Source: Ornatilinea sp. (lineage in GTDB: Bacteria > Chloroflexota > Anaerolineae > Anaerolineales > Anaerolineaceae). Taken from it: a DNA stretch of 60,969 nt. Every line of letters starts with the position of its first letter. Positions within the stretch are counted from its first letter, which is position 1. The position numbers and the translations under genes are program-made. The DNA lies in NCBI GenBank assembly GCA_018433975.1, contig JAHDQE010000012.1:1-60969 (forward strand). The letters run 5' to 3'. Below, one piece after another: positions 15,696 through 29,823 of this stretch. Below the pieces are notes generated by a model. The model had not been told where the DNA came from and did not search any database. It worked only from the letters and a program-made list of their open reading frames with translations.

Positions 15696-15710
15696 TAAAA
15701 AAAAGTCTCT
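15696..15710 (-). terminator. Terminator formed with the 5S terminal helix
   Basis: The 5S end helix, extended to AGTCTCTTGG (15829-15820) with CCAAGAGACT (15714-15705), is directly followed on the minus strand by eight T residues. The rRNA's own closing stem thus doubles as the intrinsic terminator of the rrn operon. Confidence 0.7.
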
Positions 15711-15825
15711 TGGCAACGACCTACTCTCCCAAGGGGTCGCCCCCCTAGTACCATCGGCGCTGACGACCTTAACTTCCGGGTTCGAGATGTTACCGGGTGT
15801 ACCCTCGTCGCTCCAATCACCAAGA
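15709..15825 (-). rRNA. rrf: 5S ribosomal RNA
   Basis: About 117 nt. The minus strand contains the conserved CGAACCCGGAAGTTAAG and GGTACTAGGGGGGCGACCCC segments and the closing helix TCTTGG/CCAAGA. It lies about 100 bases after 23S. Ends are accurate to a few bases. Confidence 0.95.
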
Positions 15826-15927
15826 GACTGCTTTTACTTATTCTGTTTTTATCACACCTAATAATGATGTATGCCGCTTTTCTTGCCATTCTTTCAAAGA
15901 AAGAGTATCCAGTTCCCTGCATCACTC

Positions 15928-18894
<2,967 letters not shown>

Positions 18895-19231
18895 TTCGTG
18901 ATGCAGAGAGCTTGATACTCTTTGCTTCGTTCGGGTTCTTTCTACTTTACTTCTTTTACTTCTATCTAATGGCTTATTAGATTTTCTTGGCCTACATCAT
19001 TATTTGTTTGTTAAGGTGCTTTTGCGGCTGGTTTTCCAGCCCTGTCTGCAGCTCACCCCCCTAAAACGTCAGCTCCACACAGCACCGGTCAACTTCACCC
19101 TTCGCGCATTACGGCCCAGCTTACCGCCGGGCCGCTCTTTCTTCGCTTCTCCCAGTCAGTTCCGCTTTGTTATCCGCTTCCGCGTTCTTCTTTTGTCACT
19201 TACTCGTCTTCTCCACAACTGACTTTTTTAG
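18895..19231 (-). other. rrn spacer between tRNA-Ala and 23S
   Basis: Transcribed internal spacer of about 340 bases. It carries the 5' arm of the 23S processing stem at its left edge and no further gene. Confidence 0.7.
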
Positions 19232-19304
19232 TGGAGATGAGGGGACTCGAACCCCTGGCCCCCGCCTTGCAAAGGCGATGCTCTCCCAGCTGAGCTACAT
19301 CCCC
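19232..19304 (-). tRNA. trnA: tRNA-Ala (anticodon TGC)
   Basis: 73 nt. On the minus strand the acceptor GGGGATG pairs with CATCTCC, the D arm contains GCTCAGCTGGGAGAGC, anticodon TGC lies in loop TTTGCAA, and the T loop is TTCGAGT. CCA is not encoded. Located in the 16S-23S spacer, 13 bases after tRNA-Ile. Confidence 0.97.
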
Positions 19305-19317
19305 AGTTTTTACATGG

Positions 19318-19391
<74 letters not shown>

Positions 19392-19401
19392 CTGCCTTTT
19401 C

Positions 19402-19427
19402 CTTAGCAACTGAAGAGTGATAGGAAG
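19402..19427 (-). repeat. 16S processing stem, 3' arm
   Basis: 26 bases that are the reverse complement (25 of 26, the odd pair being G-T) of 21120-21145. The two arms flank 16S and would form a long double-stranded stem, the expected RNase III substrate that frees pre-16S. Confidence 0.85.
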
Positions 19428-19536
19428 TTCTTTTCTACCTTCGTCTTACCTCACCACCGCAGTGAGGATTTTATTTCGGTTCTCTTGTTTCTTTGGATTA
19501 GATCGCTCGTCCTCAGACTCGCTCTCATTTCTCCTT

Positions 19537-21050
<1,514 letters not shown>

Positions 21051-21119
21051 TTAACTTCTTCATCTTTTTCAGATGTTTCAGTCTCGGATTTACAAAAAAA
21101 TTAACGAGGTTTCTGTCTT

Positions 21120-21145
21120 CTTCCTATCACTCTTCAGTTGTTAAG
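21120..21145 (-). repeat. 16S processing stem, 5' arm
   Basis: Partner of 19402-19427 (25 of 26 complementary), placed about 70 bases upstream of the 16S 5' end in the rrn leader. Confidence 0.85.
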
Positions 21146-21340
21146 GTTCCGGTTATTGCTTTGTCCAAGAGGTAATTTCAAAAACCACGTTGCCTATTCA
21201 GAAAAAACCGCCGATGTCTTCCTGGTATTCCAGTTCGCATCGGCCGCTTAAGCGACAACCCTTTGGGTCACACCTCAAGGAGGTTTTCCTGTAATCGATC
21301 CGTGTTTCCACAAGATCGCCTGCTCATTTCGAGGACTTAT

Positions 21341-21369
21341 ATTCTACTCGAGGCTTCTCTTATTGTCAA
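21341..21369 (-). promoter_or_regulatory. rrn operon promoter P2 (proximal)
   Basis: On the minus strand TTGACA (21369-21364), 17 bp, TAGAAT (21346-21341), about 290 bases upstream of 16S. Confidence 0.85.
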
Positions 21370-21525
21370 GGGAGCGGTTCAACCAATTCCTGTGTTTCTT
21401 TCGGCGAACCCGCTTTCACTCAACAAAATTTCATGAGCATTGTATGGCCAGAGAAATTATTTCGTTTTGATGTATCTGCCACCTCTCGGTGGCGAGATCA
21501 GCCGTGTTTTTAGCGGCGAAGAAGG

Positions 21526-21553
21526 ATTATACTGCATATCAGAATAATGTCAA
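21526..21553 (-). promoter_or_regulatory. rrn operon promoter P1 (distal)
   Basis: On the minus strand TTGACA (21553-21548), 16 bp, TATAAT (21531-21526). With P2 it makes a tandem promoter pair about 185 bp apart, as common for rrn operons. Confidence 0.88.
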
Positions 21554-21910
21554 GGGACTAAATTCAAGTTGTTATTCACGAATAAAAATGTCAGGGTGAA
21601 GACAAAAAGGATAACCCGGAGTACGACAAGGAATAAAGCGATTATGAAAGTTGTGGAAATGATTCCCGGCAAATGGCTCGGGGCGAAGCTGCACTATTTT
21701 TACCGGAATAAATTAAACCGCAGCTGCTTTTGAACCAGACAATCCAGCCCGAAGAAAACCAAGAAATGAGGTTTTACTCTTGTAGAGGTGAGATTTGTTT
21801 ATTTATTCCAAAATCTTAAGGATTATAATGACCAAAATCAGACAGGGCTTAATTGCAAAAACCTCTGAACCCTGCCTTTAATTTTATTAGTAAAAAAGGA
21901 GTGTCTGATA
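21554..21910. other. Intergenic region upstream of rrn P1
   Basis: About 350 bases between the rrn promoters and a divergent lipoprotein gene. AT-rich and without a credible gene. The AAAGGAG ribosome binding site of the lipoprotein lies at its right end. Confidence 0.4.
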
Positions 21911-22549
21911 ATGATTAAAAAATATTTTGGAAAACTTCTCCTTACAAGTATGGTCGTTTTTGGATTAGCTGCTTGCGGGGGAACACCAAGCGCTGCAACT
22001 ACAGAAAATGCAGCTTCAACACCTGAAGAATCCATGGAGGCGACTCAACTGCCGGAAGCTTCTGCAATACCATCTCAGGAAGTACGGGAATCCACGTTAC
22101 TCAATTTAACCTACCCCTCGACTTATACCAGCGACGGTACAGCTGCAATGGTAGACGGACAGTACAGTGAGGAAGCATCTCCGGGCTCTGCCAGCATGAT
22201 AACAGTTAAAGTAGGAGAGTATGCTTTTGGCGATCTAAACGACGACGGGCTGCAAGACGCAGCTGTAATTCTGATCAGTGAAACAGGCGGAAGCGGTACC
22301 TTTTTTGATCTGGTGGGTGTCAACAGTCAGGATGGCAATTTCACGGTTTCTGACCCGATCTATCTGGGGGATCGAATTCAAGTAAAAAGTATTGCAATCC
22401 ATGATGGAATGATCAACCTGACCTATCTCACCCAGGGGCCAGACGACAATATGGCTTCACCCACCGAGGAAATGGCACAAAGTTACACCCTTCAGGATGG
22501 TGCTTTACAAACGGATATGTCCAGCGAGGTGGGCAGCACGGGCGGATAA
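21911..22549 (+). CDS. Lipoprotein with FG-GAP-like segment
   Basis: 212-residue exported protein of unknown function. The signal peptide ends in lipobox GLAAC (Cys22 region), followed by a Thr/Ala/Glu-rich linker to about residue 60. The body contains FGDLNDDGLQDAAVIL, an FG-GAP/EF-hand-like calcium loop (D-x-N-x-D-G) seen in VCBS or integrin-like repeats, here only once. The ATG has AAAGGAG. It diverges from the rrn operon. A binding or structural surface role is possible, but I do not recognise the family. Confidence 0.8.
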   Translation: MIKKYFGKLLLTSMVVFGLAACGGTPSAATTENAASTPEESMEATQLPEASAIPSQEVRESTLLNLTYPSTYTSDGTAAMVDGQYSEEASPGSASMITVKVGEYAFGDLNDDGLQDAAVILISETGGSGTFFDLVGVNSQDGNFTVSDPIYLGDRIQVKSIAIHDGMINLTYLTQGPDDNMASPTEEMAQSYTLQDGALQTDMSSEVGSTGG

Positions 22550-22653
22550 CAAAGCCATGACGATCCAGGCTGAACGAGGCATCCACTAGGCAGATATAAA
22601 AACCAGCCGTGCTTTGTTCAACAGCCTCACTCAGAAAATATTTTATTAATTGC

Positions 22654-22687
22654 AAAACAGCGTGTTTTTGATAAGACACGCTGTTTT
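22654..22687 (+). terminator. Intrinsic terminator after the 21911 lipoprotein
   Basis: AAAACAGCGTGT (22654-22665) pairs perfectly with ACACGCTGTTTT (22676-22687) around a 10-nt loop; the 3' arm itself ends in T residues. Confidence 0.8.
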
Positions 22688-22846
22688 GATTCAATACTTA
22701 TCCTCAACGGAAAACATCTTAACCTCCCCCTTCAGCAAGATATTCAAATTTAGAGAAACTCTCTTTATAAGCCGCTGTTCTTCATTTTTCTAAAGTAGAA
22801 TCAATTCTGAGACGATGCCAGAAAGGTTTAGAACAGACCGTTTTGG

Positions 22847-22852
22847 TATAAT
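22847..22852 (+). promoter_or_regulatory. Extended -10 promoter of the VanW gene
   Basis: TTGGTATAAT contains a TGn-extended perfect -10 box. Only ten bases separate it from the ATG at 22863, so transcription would begin about four bases before the start codon. No -35 or Shine-Dalgarno sequence is visible. Confidence 0.6.
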
Positions 22853-22862
22853 ACAAATCATT

Positions 22863-24746
22863 ATGAGTACCATTTCTTACCCCTCCAAAGTGCGGTCAAC
22901 TCGTGGAGAACAGCTTCTTATGGCTGCCCTTACCGGCACAGCCTTATTCGTGATCTCCCTTTTTTTCCTTTTAATAGGGTTTGAATTACTTTATCTGGGC
23001 CGTATTTATCCGGGTGTCTCCATTGCCAACGTGGATGTTGGTGGGCTTTCCCCCTCTGCTGCCGCAGATCGAATCAGCGAGGAAATCAGTTTCCCTGAAA
23101 TCGGACGAATTGTCATCGCCGGCCAGAGCCAAAACTGGTTGGCATCTCCTGCCGAACTGGGATTATTCCTGGACCCGAAAATCGCAGCGCAAAGCGCATT
23201 CGAAATTGGCCGCACAGGCGGCATTTTCCAGCGATTGAGTCATCAGTTCAACGCCTGGTATTACCGGCAAGATTTACCCCTCGCAATGATTTTTGACGAG
23301 CGCATGGCCTTTAATTACATTGACCATCTCGCACAACAGGTGAACACTCCGGTCATTGAGCCCAGTCTCGAGATCAACGGGACGGACGTTCTTATTCAAG
23401 AAGGACAGATCGGATATCAGGTGGATATCGAATCTACCCTGGACTTGTTGGCGGCTCAAATGCGCAGCCTTCAAGACGGGATCGTTCCACTCATCATTAC
23501 AGAAACCAACCCACAAATCCAAAACATTAAAGAACAGGCCCAACTGGTTGAAAACATCCTCAGTGAACCCCTCAAGCTCACAATGCCGGAGGGTCAATCC
23601 GACAATCTGGGCCCTTGGGTTTTCAGCCCCTCCGATCTGGCTGAGATGATTGAATTCGAGCCGGTCAAACAAAACGGTGATGCTTATTATCAGGTTGCCC
23701 TCAGTAGCAAACCTTTACGGGCTTTCCTTTCTCAGCTCGAACCGATACTGAAAATCGAATCCCAGAATCCGCGGTTTATTTTTAATGACGAAACCAGACA
23801 ATTGGAACTGATTGAGTCGGCTATTGTTGGACGGGAACTCGACCTTGAAAAAAGCCTTGAGAAAATTCAAGAGAAGGCTCTTCAAGCCCAACACAATATC
23901 TCTTTAGAGTTCACCTTTACGCCGCCGCCCATCCGCGATGATGCAAAGGCCGAAGAGTTGGGCATCACGGAGTTGATCCATTCTGAGACCTCATACTTTT
24001 TCGGCTCCAGCGGTCCGCGTATTCAGAATATTTCGGCTGCCGCAAGCCGGTTTCATGGTGTTCTGGTTGCGCCCGGGGAAACTTTTTCAATGGCAAAAGC
24101 TCTGGGAGATATCAGTCTGGATAACGGCTACGCAGAAGCACTGATTATTTACGGAGACCAAACCATCACCGGTGTAGGCGGCGGTGTCTGCCAGGTCAGC
24201 ACTACCCTGTTCCGGACCGCATTCTTCAGCGGGTTCCCCATCGTGGAGCGGCACGCGCACGCCTACCGGGTTTCTTATTATGAAAAAGATGCCGGCAATC
24301 AAATTGACACCCGGCTGGCCGGATTGGACGCCACGGTTTACGTACCAATTGTGGACTTCAAGTTTACCAACGATACGTCAAACTGGCTCCTGATGGAAAC
24401 CTATGTCAACCCAACCTACCGAACGATTATCTGGAAATTCTATTCCACATCGGACCATCGCACCGTAGATTGGGAAACTACGGGCCCCACCAATATCGTT
24501 GAAGCACCGGAGCCAATCTACAGGGAAAACCCTGAACTTGAAAAAGATGAGGTTGAACAGGTGGATTGGGAAGCCGATGGAGCCGACGTAACCGTTCAAC
24601 GGACAGTTTATCGTGACGATCAGGTTCTATACAAAGACACCTTTTTTACGCATTATGAACCCTGGCGGGCAATCTACGAATATGGTCCCGGTTCAGAAGG
24701 CATGCCTCCTGAAAAAGAGAAAAACAATGAAGAAGACTCGGATTGA
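22863..24746 (+). CDS. VanW family protein with peptidoglycan-binding-like repeats
   Basis: 627-residue membrane-anchored protein. One N-terminal transmembrane helix (ALFVISLFFLLIGFELLYLG) is followed by two putative PG_binding_4-type repeats across roughly residues 45-330, beginning GVSIANVDVGGLSPSAAADRI. The VanW domain follows, with FSMAKALGDISLDNGYAEA and GGGVCQVSTTLFRTAFFSG. A final beta-rich segment resembles G5-like extensions. VanW homologues occur beside vancomycin-resistance genes and in envelopes; no van genes are here, and the biochemical role is not established. The gene has no Shine-Dalgarno sequence and may be nearly leaderless. Confidence 0.88.
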   Translation: MSTISYPSKVRSTRGEQLLMAALTGTALFVISLFFLLIGFELLYLGRIYPGVSIANVDVGGLSPSAAADRISEEISFPEIGRIVIAGQSQNWLASPAELGLFLDPKIAAQSAFEIGRTGGIFQRLSHQFNAWYYRQDLPLAMIFDERMAFNYIDHLAQQVNTPVIEPSLEINGTDVLIQEGQIGYQVDIESTLDLLAAQMRSLQDGIVPLIITETNPQIQNIKEQAQLVENILSEPLKLTMPEGQSDNLGPWVFSPSDLAEMIEFEPVKQNGDAYYQVALSSKPLRAFLSQLEPILKIESQNPRFIFNDETRQLELIESAIVGRELDLEKSLEKIQEKALQAQHNISLEFTFTPPPIRDDAKAEELGITELIHSETSYFFGSSGPRIQNISAAASRFHGVLVAPGETFSMAKALGDISLDNGYAEALIIYGDQTITGVGGGVCQVSTTLFRTAFFSGFPIVERHAHAYRVSYYEKDAGNQIDTRLAGLDATVYVPIVDFKFTNDTSNWLLMETYVNPTYRTIIWKFYSTSDHRTVDWETTGPTNIVEAPEPIYRENPELEKDEVEQVDWEADGADVTVQRTVYRDDQVLYKDTFFTHYEPWRAIYEYGPGSEGMPPEKEKNNEEDSD

Positions 24747-24822
24747 TTCCACACGAAACTATTCTTGAGAAATTTAGCGTTATGGTACAATAAGAAGATA
24801 TTTCTTCCTGGTTGGAGGCTGA

Positions 24823-25050
24823 ATGGTTAGCACAGAACTACTTGAAATTCTGCGATGCCCGGTGTGTGTGCGTGAAGAAGGGAAAGAAGGCAATCTTAAT
24901 TTTGTAAAAGATTGCTGGCTGATCTGCACAGATTGCAGCCGTAAATATCCAGTTATCGAAGATATCCCCGTCATGCTCATTGACGAAGGAGATAAATGGA
25001 TCAACACCGTGACCGAAGACCTTCCCGTACCCCCTCCACCGGTAGAATAA
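24823..25050 (+). CDS. Trm112-like zinc-ribbon protein (UPF0434)
   Basis: 75-residue protein starting MVSTELLEILRCPVC, with CPVC and CTDC pairs for zinc and the family end YPVIEDIPVMLIDEG, then a Pro-rich tail. Eukaryotic Trm112 activates methyltransferases; the bacterial homologues are small and of unclear role. SD TTGGAGG; an extended -10-like TATGGTACAAT lies at 24781-24791. It sits between the VanW and LytR-CpsA-Psr genes on the same strand. Confidence 0.88.
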   Translation: MVSTELLEILRCPVCVREEGKEGNLNFVKDCWLICTDCSRKYPVIEDIPVMLIDEGDKWINTVTEDLPVPPPPVE

Positions 25051-25080
25051 CCTTATCAAAATAAAAAGAAGCGCTTTCTG

Positions 25081-25107
25081 GTACTCTTCTTGCATCAACG
25101 AGAGTAC
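25081..25107 (+). other. Inverted repeat upstream of the LCP gene
   Basis: GTACTCT (25081-25087) and AGAGTAC (25101-25107) with a 13-nt loop. No T-run follows. It may be an operator for the LCP gene or a weak 3'-end hairpin of the Trm112-like mRNA. Confidence 0.35.
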
Positions 25108-25155
25108 TTAACTGAGAGAAATTCTATCTGTTGTATCAGGTAAATTGATTAGACT

Positions 25156-26616
25156 ATGTCCATAACACCTTCACCTACTCAAAAACCCAGAAGACGACGG
25201 CAATCCATGGATCGGCTGACCTTAGGTCTGTTAATTGCCTTCGGAATCGTGGCTATCATTACGGCAATCGTCGCTTTTTCAGTAGTCCGGAACCTGGTCA
25301 GTTCCTGGAAAATGACTGACCTTCCCGGTGCCCCTCAAGAAAGTTCCGCCAGCACAGAAGATTTATTGGAGATGGCTTCTTCCGGAGATCTTCCGCTAGA
25401 CCAGCCTCTGCAGCCCGCGGACGGCCCTGAAGCCGAGCCTTGGGATGGCACCAGCCGGGTTACAATCCTGGTAATGGGCCTGGATTATCGCGATTGGGAA
25501 GCAGGGGAAACACCCCGCACCGACACAATGATGCTGCTCACCATTGATCCACTCACGAAAAAGGCCGGATTACTTTCCATTCCCCGCGATATGTGGGTGA
25601 CCATTCCCGGTTTTGACCATGCGAAGATCAACACTGCCTACTATTTAGGAGAAGTATATAATCTTCCTGGGGGTGGGCCGGCGCTTGCAGTACAAACCGT
25701 CGAAGAATTCCTCGGTGTCCAGATCGATTATTACGCTCAGGTAGACTTTGCCGCTTTCGTGAAATTCATTGACGAAATCGGAGGATTAGACCTGAATGTG
25801 ATAGAGGAACGTATTACAGTGGACCCCCTTGGCCCCGGCAATACGGTAATCCTTTATCAGGGTATGCAAAACATTGACGGCGCAACTGCTTTAGCTTATG
25901 CCCGTGCTCGTTACACAGACGGCGGCGACTTTGATCGCGCAGACCGCCAACAGCGAGTTGTTCTGGCAGCCCTGGAACAGATTACCACCTTCAACATGCT
26001 GCCCACGCTGGTTGCAAAAGCGCCCAAGCTGTACAATGAAGTTTCCAGCGGCATCCGGACCAACATGAACCTCACTGAAGCCATCCAATTGGCAAGGTTG
26101 GCCATTTCCATTGACAGGAAAGCCATTAAACACCGCATTATTACCCCTGACGTGGTTACAGAGGGCTCATCTCCGGATGGGTTATCTATTCTCATCCCGA
26201 TCCCGGATGAAATCCGAATGATCCGCGATGATGTATTTTCCACCGGTGGTTCTGCCAGTCCAATTTCTGTGATTGAAAACACTAAAGAAGAAAGTAATCC
26301 TGCCCAGTTAGCACAGTCCGAACAGGCTCGAATCTCTGTGCAGAATGGAACTCAGGACCCCGGACTGGCACAAACAACCGGCAATTTCTTCCGTTCTCAG
26401 GGTTTAAATATCATTGAAGAAACAAACGCCGATCAGATTTATAACACTACAACCATTATTATCTACAACGGCAAACCCTATACCATTAAATATCTCTCGG
26501 AATTAATGGATGTTCCGGTCAGCCACATTTACAACCGGTACGACCCCAATGCCTACGCAGATGTTGTGGTTATCCTGGGAACAAAATGGGCTGAAAGCAA
26601 CCCAATGGCACAATAA
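25156..26616 (+). CDS. LytR-CpsA-Psr family glycopolymer transferase
   Basis: 486-residue type II membrane protein predicted to transfer undecaprenyl-linked glycopolymers to the cell wall or a surface acceptor. A basic cytoplasmic N-terminus precedes one membrane helix (residues about 21-45). The LCP domain shows its catalytic and lipid-binding residues: TPRTDTMMLLTID, SIPRDMWV, KINTAYYLG, and YARARYTDGGDFDRADRQQRV. A C-terminal LytR_C domain follows (ISVQNGTQDPGLAQ...VVILGTKW). No strong Shine-Dalgarno sequence. Ends at two successive hairpins. Confidence 0.93.
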   Translation: MSITPSPTQKPRRRRQSMDRLTLGLLIAFGIVAIITAIVAFSVVRNLVSSWKMTDLPGAPQESSASTEDLLEMASSGDLPLDQPLQPADGPEAEPWDGTSRVTILVMGLDYRDWEAGETPRTDTMMLLTIDPLTKKAGLLSIPRDMWVTIPGFDHAKINTAYYLGEVYNLPGGGPALAVQTVEEFLGVQIDYYAQVDFAAFVKFIDEIGGLDLNVIEERITVDPLGPGNTVILYQGMQNIDGATALAYARARYTDGGDFDRADRQQRVVLAALEQITTFNMLPTLVAKAPKLYNEVSSGIRTNMNLTEAIQLARLAISIDRKAIKHRIITPDVVTEGSSPDGLSILIPIPDEIRMIRDDVFSTGGSASPISVIENTKEESNPAQLAQSEQARISVQNGTQDPGLAQTTGNFFRSQGLNIIEETNADQIYNTTTIIIYNGKPYTIKYLSELMDVPVSHIYNRYDPNAYADVVVILGTKWAESNPMAQ

Positions 26617-26633
26617 ATTTATTTTCGTGAACT

Positions 26634-26665
26634 AACCTTTCTGTCGAAAAGCAGAAAGGTTTTTC
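26634..26665 (+). terminator. Intrinsic terminator of the LCP gene
   Basis: AACCTTTCTG (26634-26643) and CAGAAAGGTT (26652-26661), then TTTCTCT. Confidence 0.88.
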
Positions 26666-26688
26666 TCTCCTCAAAGTTAAAGGGAAAA

Positions 26689-26717
26689 TCCGGCGTTGAA
26701 CGCCGGACTTTCTTTTT
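26689..26717 (+). terminator. Second hairpin terminator
   Basis: TCCGGCG (26689-26695) and CGCCGGA (26701-26707) around TTGAA, followed by CTTTCTTTTT. It lies between the converging LCP gene and the 26737 gene and may serve as back-up. Confidence 0.75.
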
Positions 26718-26736
26718 AAACCAGTTTCTGTTTTCT

Positions 26737-27603
26737 TTAAGGTTCCGTAAACCGCAGCAACAATCCTCCGAGGAATACTTCCTCATCATCTCCCGTACAG
26801 ACCGGCGCTGTCAGGTCTCTAACGGCCTCCCCGCTCTCTCCGGCACGGAGTGCATAAACAACACCGGGGTCGGTCTGATAATCCGCATAACCCAGACTGA
26901 ATTGGGGATATAAGCCCGTGAAAAAGTATTCTTCTCCACCTTCCCAGCTAATATGCAGGCGTACTCCCGTCATACCCTCACCGGATTGATCCGCAATATA
27001 AATTTGAAACAGGCCCTCGGGAAGTTCAGGATCACAAATCTCTTCCGCCCCGACATACACAAACGCCACATCAGACCCGGGCAGGGGTGAAGCAGAGGCC
27101 CGGGGTGTAAAAGTTGGTTGAGGAGAAGCAACAGGCGTTTTTGTCTCTGTCAGAACGACTTCCTCACCCGCTTCACTTGTCTCAGCGGAGATCGGAGCCT
27201 GCTCAGAGGGCTGTTGTTGTGCAGATGAACTGCTATTTGCCAACTGCGTGGATAATGCCGCGACCGACTTTCCCTCCAGAGCAACTGCAAGTTCAGCCAG
27301 GGCCCGGGCCTGATTTTCATCTCCGTTCCTCGCCAGTATGCGTTGAGCCTGTACATTGAGCGCCTGCACCATATCCTCGTCCTTTAGCAGCACTAACCGT
27401 CCCAATGTACGTCCCAGATCCCCATTTGCCTGGTAAGAAAGCGCAATCAGACTGCGATAGTCATCCTTATAATCCGGTTTCAAAGACTGAGGAGAAGCGT
27501 TTGAATATTCAATCGGATCAAGGAACCAGGCATAAACCAAGCCCAATGCCAGACCCATCACCAGTCCGGTCAAGAGATACCATGGTCCACGACTACGCTT
27601 CAT
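26737..27603 (-). CDS. Membrane-anchored protein of unknown function (larger paralogue)
   Basis: 288 residues. One N-terminal helix, WYLLTGLVMGLALGLVYAWFLDP, is followed by a helical region (DYKDDYRSLIALSYQANGDLGRTLGRLVLL) and a Ser/Pro/Thr linker around 120-175. A C-terminal beta-rich domain ends ...EVFLGGLLLRFTEP. I do not recognise a named family. The first 70 residues clearly resemble the next gene upstream on this strand. SD GGGGGAG. Its start overlaps that gene's stop by four bases (ATGA), so the two are translationally coupled. Confidence 0.75.
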   Translation of the reverse strand: MKRSRGPWYLLTGLVMGLALGLVYAWFLDPIEYSNASPQSLKPDYKDDYRSLIALSYQANGDLGRTLGRLVLLKDEDMVQALNVQAQRILARNGDENQARALAELAVALEGKSVAALSTQLANSSSSAQQQPSEQAPISAETSEAGEEVVLTETKTPVASPQPTFTPRASASPLPGSDVAFVYVGAEEICDPELPEGLFQIYIADQSGEGMTGVRLHISWEGGEEYFFTGLYPQFSLGYADYQTDPGVVYALRAGESGEAVRDLTAPVCTGDDEEVFLGGLLLRFTEP

Positions 27604-27962
27604 GATTCTCCCCCTGACGGATCGAGAATCCAGGATTGTAATCCTTCTGACAACTTTGCCAGAAGTTCGATATCATGAGAACTATAGCCCAAATCTGTTG
27701 CTGTCAGGATGGCCTGCTGGACATATCGCAAAACAGGCCGGTTTCCTAAAACTTCCAGCTGTTGTGCCGACTCCTGAATATCCTGGTCTTTCGCATAAGT
27801 CTCGGCAATCATCAGGACATAATCCGCCTGATAATCCATACGCAAGCGATCCGGAGGAATTTCAGAATAGAACAAGGGGTGAACCAACCAGCCATAGGCC
27901 AGCCCAAGGGCTAATCCAACAGCAATACTTGCGACAAACCAGAAAATTCTTTTAGCCTGCAC
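27600..27962 (-). CDS. Membrane-anchored protein of unknown function (smaller paralogue)
   Basis: 120 residues: [29 protein letters not shown] is a single membrane anchor, followed by [29 protein letters not shown], parallel to the DYKDDYRSLIALSYQANGDL of the following gene. It lacks the linker and C-terminal domain of that paralogue. It begins inside the end of the urocanate hydratase gene (11-base overlap) and overlaps the next gene by four bases, so the three read as one operon. Confidence 0.75.
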   Translation of the reverse strand: MQAKRIFWFVASIAVGLALGLAYGWLVHPLFYSEIPPDRLRMDYQADYVLMIAETYAKDQDIQESAQQLEVLGNRPVLRYVQQAILTATDLGYSSHDIELLAKLSEGLQSWILDPSGGES

Positions 27963-29625
27963 CGGTCTTTTTATCCTTCATCATTGGAATTTTAACCCCT
28001 AGCCGTTTCGCGGTCTCAATTGCTTTTGGATATCCGGCATCAGCATGTCGGATCACACCCATCCCAGGATCGGTTGTAAGCACCCGTTTCAAGCGTTTCG
28101 CAGCCGCATCAGTACCGTCAGCCACAATCACCTGGCCCGCGTGCTGGCTGAAACCAATCCCAACCCCGCCGCCATGATGGAAAGAAACCCAGGTGGCACC
28201 ACCCACCGCATTGATCAAGGCATTCAGAATCGGCCAATCACTGACTGCATCAGTGCCATCGCGCATTCCTTCGGTCTCGCGATTGGGAGAAGCGACCGAG
28301 CCCGAATCAAGATGATCCCGTCCAATCACAATCGGAGCGCTGACAATCCCTTTTTTGACCAGTTCATTGAATTTTAAACCGGCTTTATCACGCTCGCCAT
28401 ATCCAAGCCAACAAATACGCGCAGGCAGTCCCTCAAAAGGCACCTTCTCACGAGCCATTTTCAACCAGCGATGCAGATGGGCATCCTCCGGGAACAGCTC
28501 CATGATCGCTTCATCCGTGCGATAGATATCTTCCGGATCGCCGGATAAAGCCACCCAGCGAAAAGGTCCCTTACCTTCGCAGAACAGCGGGCGAATGTAA
28601 GCCGGCACAAAACCCGGGAAATCAAAAGCGTTTTTCAAACCGTTATCAAAGGCTCGCTGGCGGATATTATTCCCGTAATCAAAGACCTCTGCACCTTGCT
28701 TCTGCATTGCCAGCATCGCTTCGACATGAACCGTCATCGAATCCACCGAACGTTGCTGATATGCCTTGGGGTCAGATTTGCGCAATTCTTCCGCTTCCTC
28801 TACAGATAATCCACTGGGAACGTACATCAGAAAATCATGCGCCGGGGTCTGGTCGGTAACAATATCCGGCATAATTCCACGACGCACCAATTCGGGATAC
28901 ACATCTGCCGCATTCCCAATCAACCCGATTGAAGTCGGTTTTCCCTGCTGCTGTGCTTCTGCAACCAGGCGCAGCGCCTCATCCAGGTCTTTAACAATGA
29001 CATCCAGATATCCAATATCCAGCTGCCGCTGCGCATGCGTCTCATCTACTTCAACAATAAGACCAACCCCTTCATTCATCGTAATCGCCAGTGGCTGCGC
29101 ACCGCTCATTCCTCCGAGACCCGCCGTCAACACAAATTTTCCCTTCAGGGATTCCCAACCGCGCTGCACAGCCAGCGAGGCCAGTGTTTCATAGGTTCCC
29201 TGAAGAATCCCCTGTGTTCCAATATAAATCCACGAGCCAGCAGTCATCTGTCCGAACATTATCAGACCTTTAGCGAAAAGTTCATCAAAGTGTTCCTGAG
29301 TGGCCCAATGTGGAACCAGATTTGAATTCGCAATCAAGACTTTGGGGGCATCCTCATGCGTTTTAAACACACCTACAGGCTTTCCGGATTGAACCAGCAA
29401 GGTTTCATCGGTCTCCATCCCTTTAAGCGTTTCGAGTATCTCATCAAACGCTTCCCAGCTGCGAGCGGCCTGACCACGCCCTCCATACACAACCAATTCA
29501 TCAGGTCTTTGAGCGACATCCGGATCCAGATTGTTTTGGATCATGCGATAAGGTGCTTCAATCAACCATGACTTGCAGGTAAGATTTGTTCCTCGTGGCG
29601 CACGCACCACTCGTGGTCCAGACAT
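27952..29625 (-). CDS. hutU: Urocanate hydratase
   Basis: 557-residue NAD-dependent enzyme converting urocanate to imidazolonepropionate in histidine degradation. Conserved segments include [20 protein letters not shown], the Rossmann-like [15 protein letters not shown], active-site [15 protein letters not shown], and the end [19 protein letters not shown]. The length is standard. The start [12 protein letters not shown] has AAGGAAGGTG; an ATG six codons upstream lacks it. No hutH, hutI or hutG is in this window. It overlaps the small membrane-protein genes that follow, an unusual partner. Confidence 0.96.
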   Translation of the reverse strand: MSGPRVVRAPRGTNLTCKSWLIEAPYRMIQNNLDPDVAQRPDELVVYGGRGQAARSWEAFDEILETLKGMETDETLLVQSGKPVGVFKTHEDAPKVLIANSNLVPHWATQEHFDELFAKGLIMFGQMTAGSWIYIGTQGILQGTYETLASLAVQRGWESLKGKFVLTAGLGGMSGAQPLAITMNEGVGLIVEVDETHAQRQLDIGYLDVIVKDLDEALRLVAEAQQQGKPTSIGLIGNAADVYPELVRRGIMPDIVTDQTPAHDFLMYVPSGLSVEEAEELRKSDPKAYQQRSVDSMTVHVEAMLAMQKQGAEVFDYGNNIRQRAFDNGLKNAFDFPGFVPAYIRPLFCEGKGPFRWVALSGDPEDIYRTDEAIMELFPEDAHLHRWLKMAREKVPFEGLPARICWLGYGERDKAGLKFNELVKKGIVSAPIVIGRDHLDSGSVASPNRETEGMRDGTDAVSDWPILNALINAVGGATWVSFHHGGGVGIGFSQHAGQVIVADGTDAAAKRLKRVLTTDPGMGVIRHADAGYPKAIETAKRLGVKIPMMKDKKTGAG

Positions 29626-29823
29626 ATTCACCTTCCTTTTCAAAGCGAATCAAGAGATCTACTATATCCCTTCTGATTATACGATGAGGCTCATGAAAGG
29701 GCAAATTCCACCAGCCAAGGATTCACTCAATGCACAAGCCCAAAGACCTTTTTCAAAAACAAGGTAAAATCTCTTTTGGGGTCTCATCCAAGAAAAATTT
29801 TACAGGGTTAGAACGAGGACATT

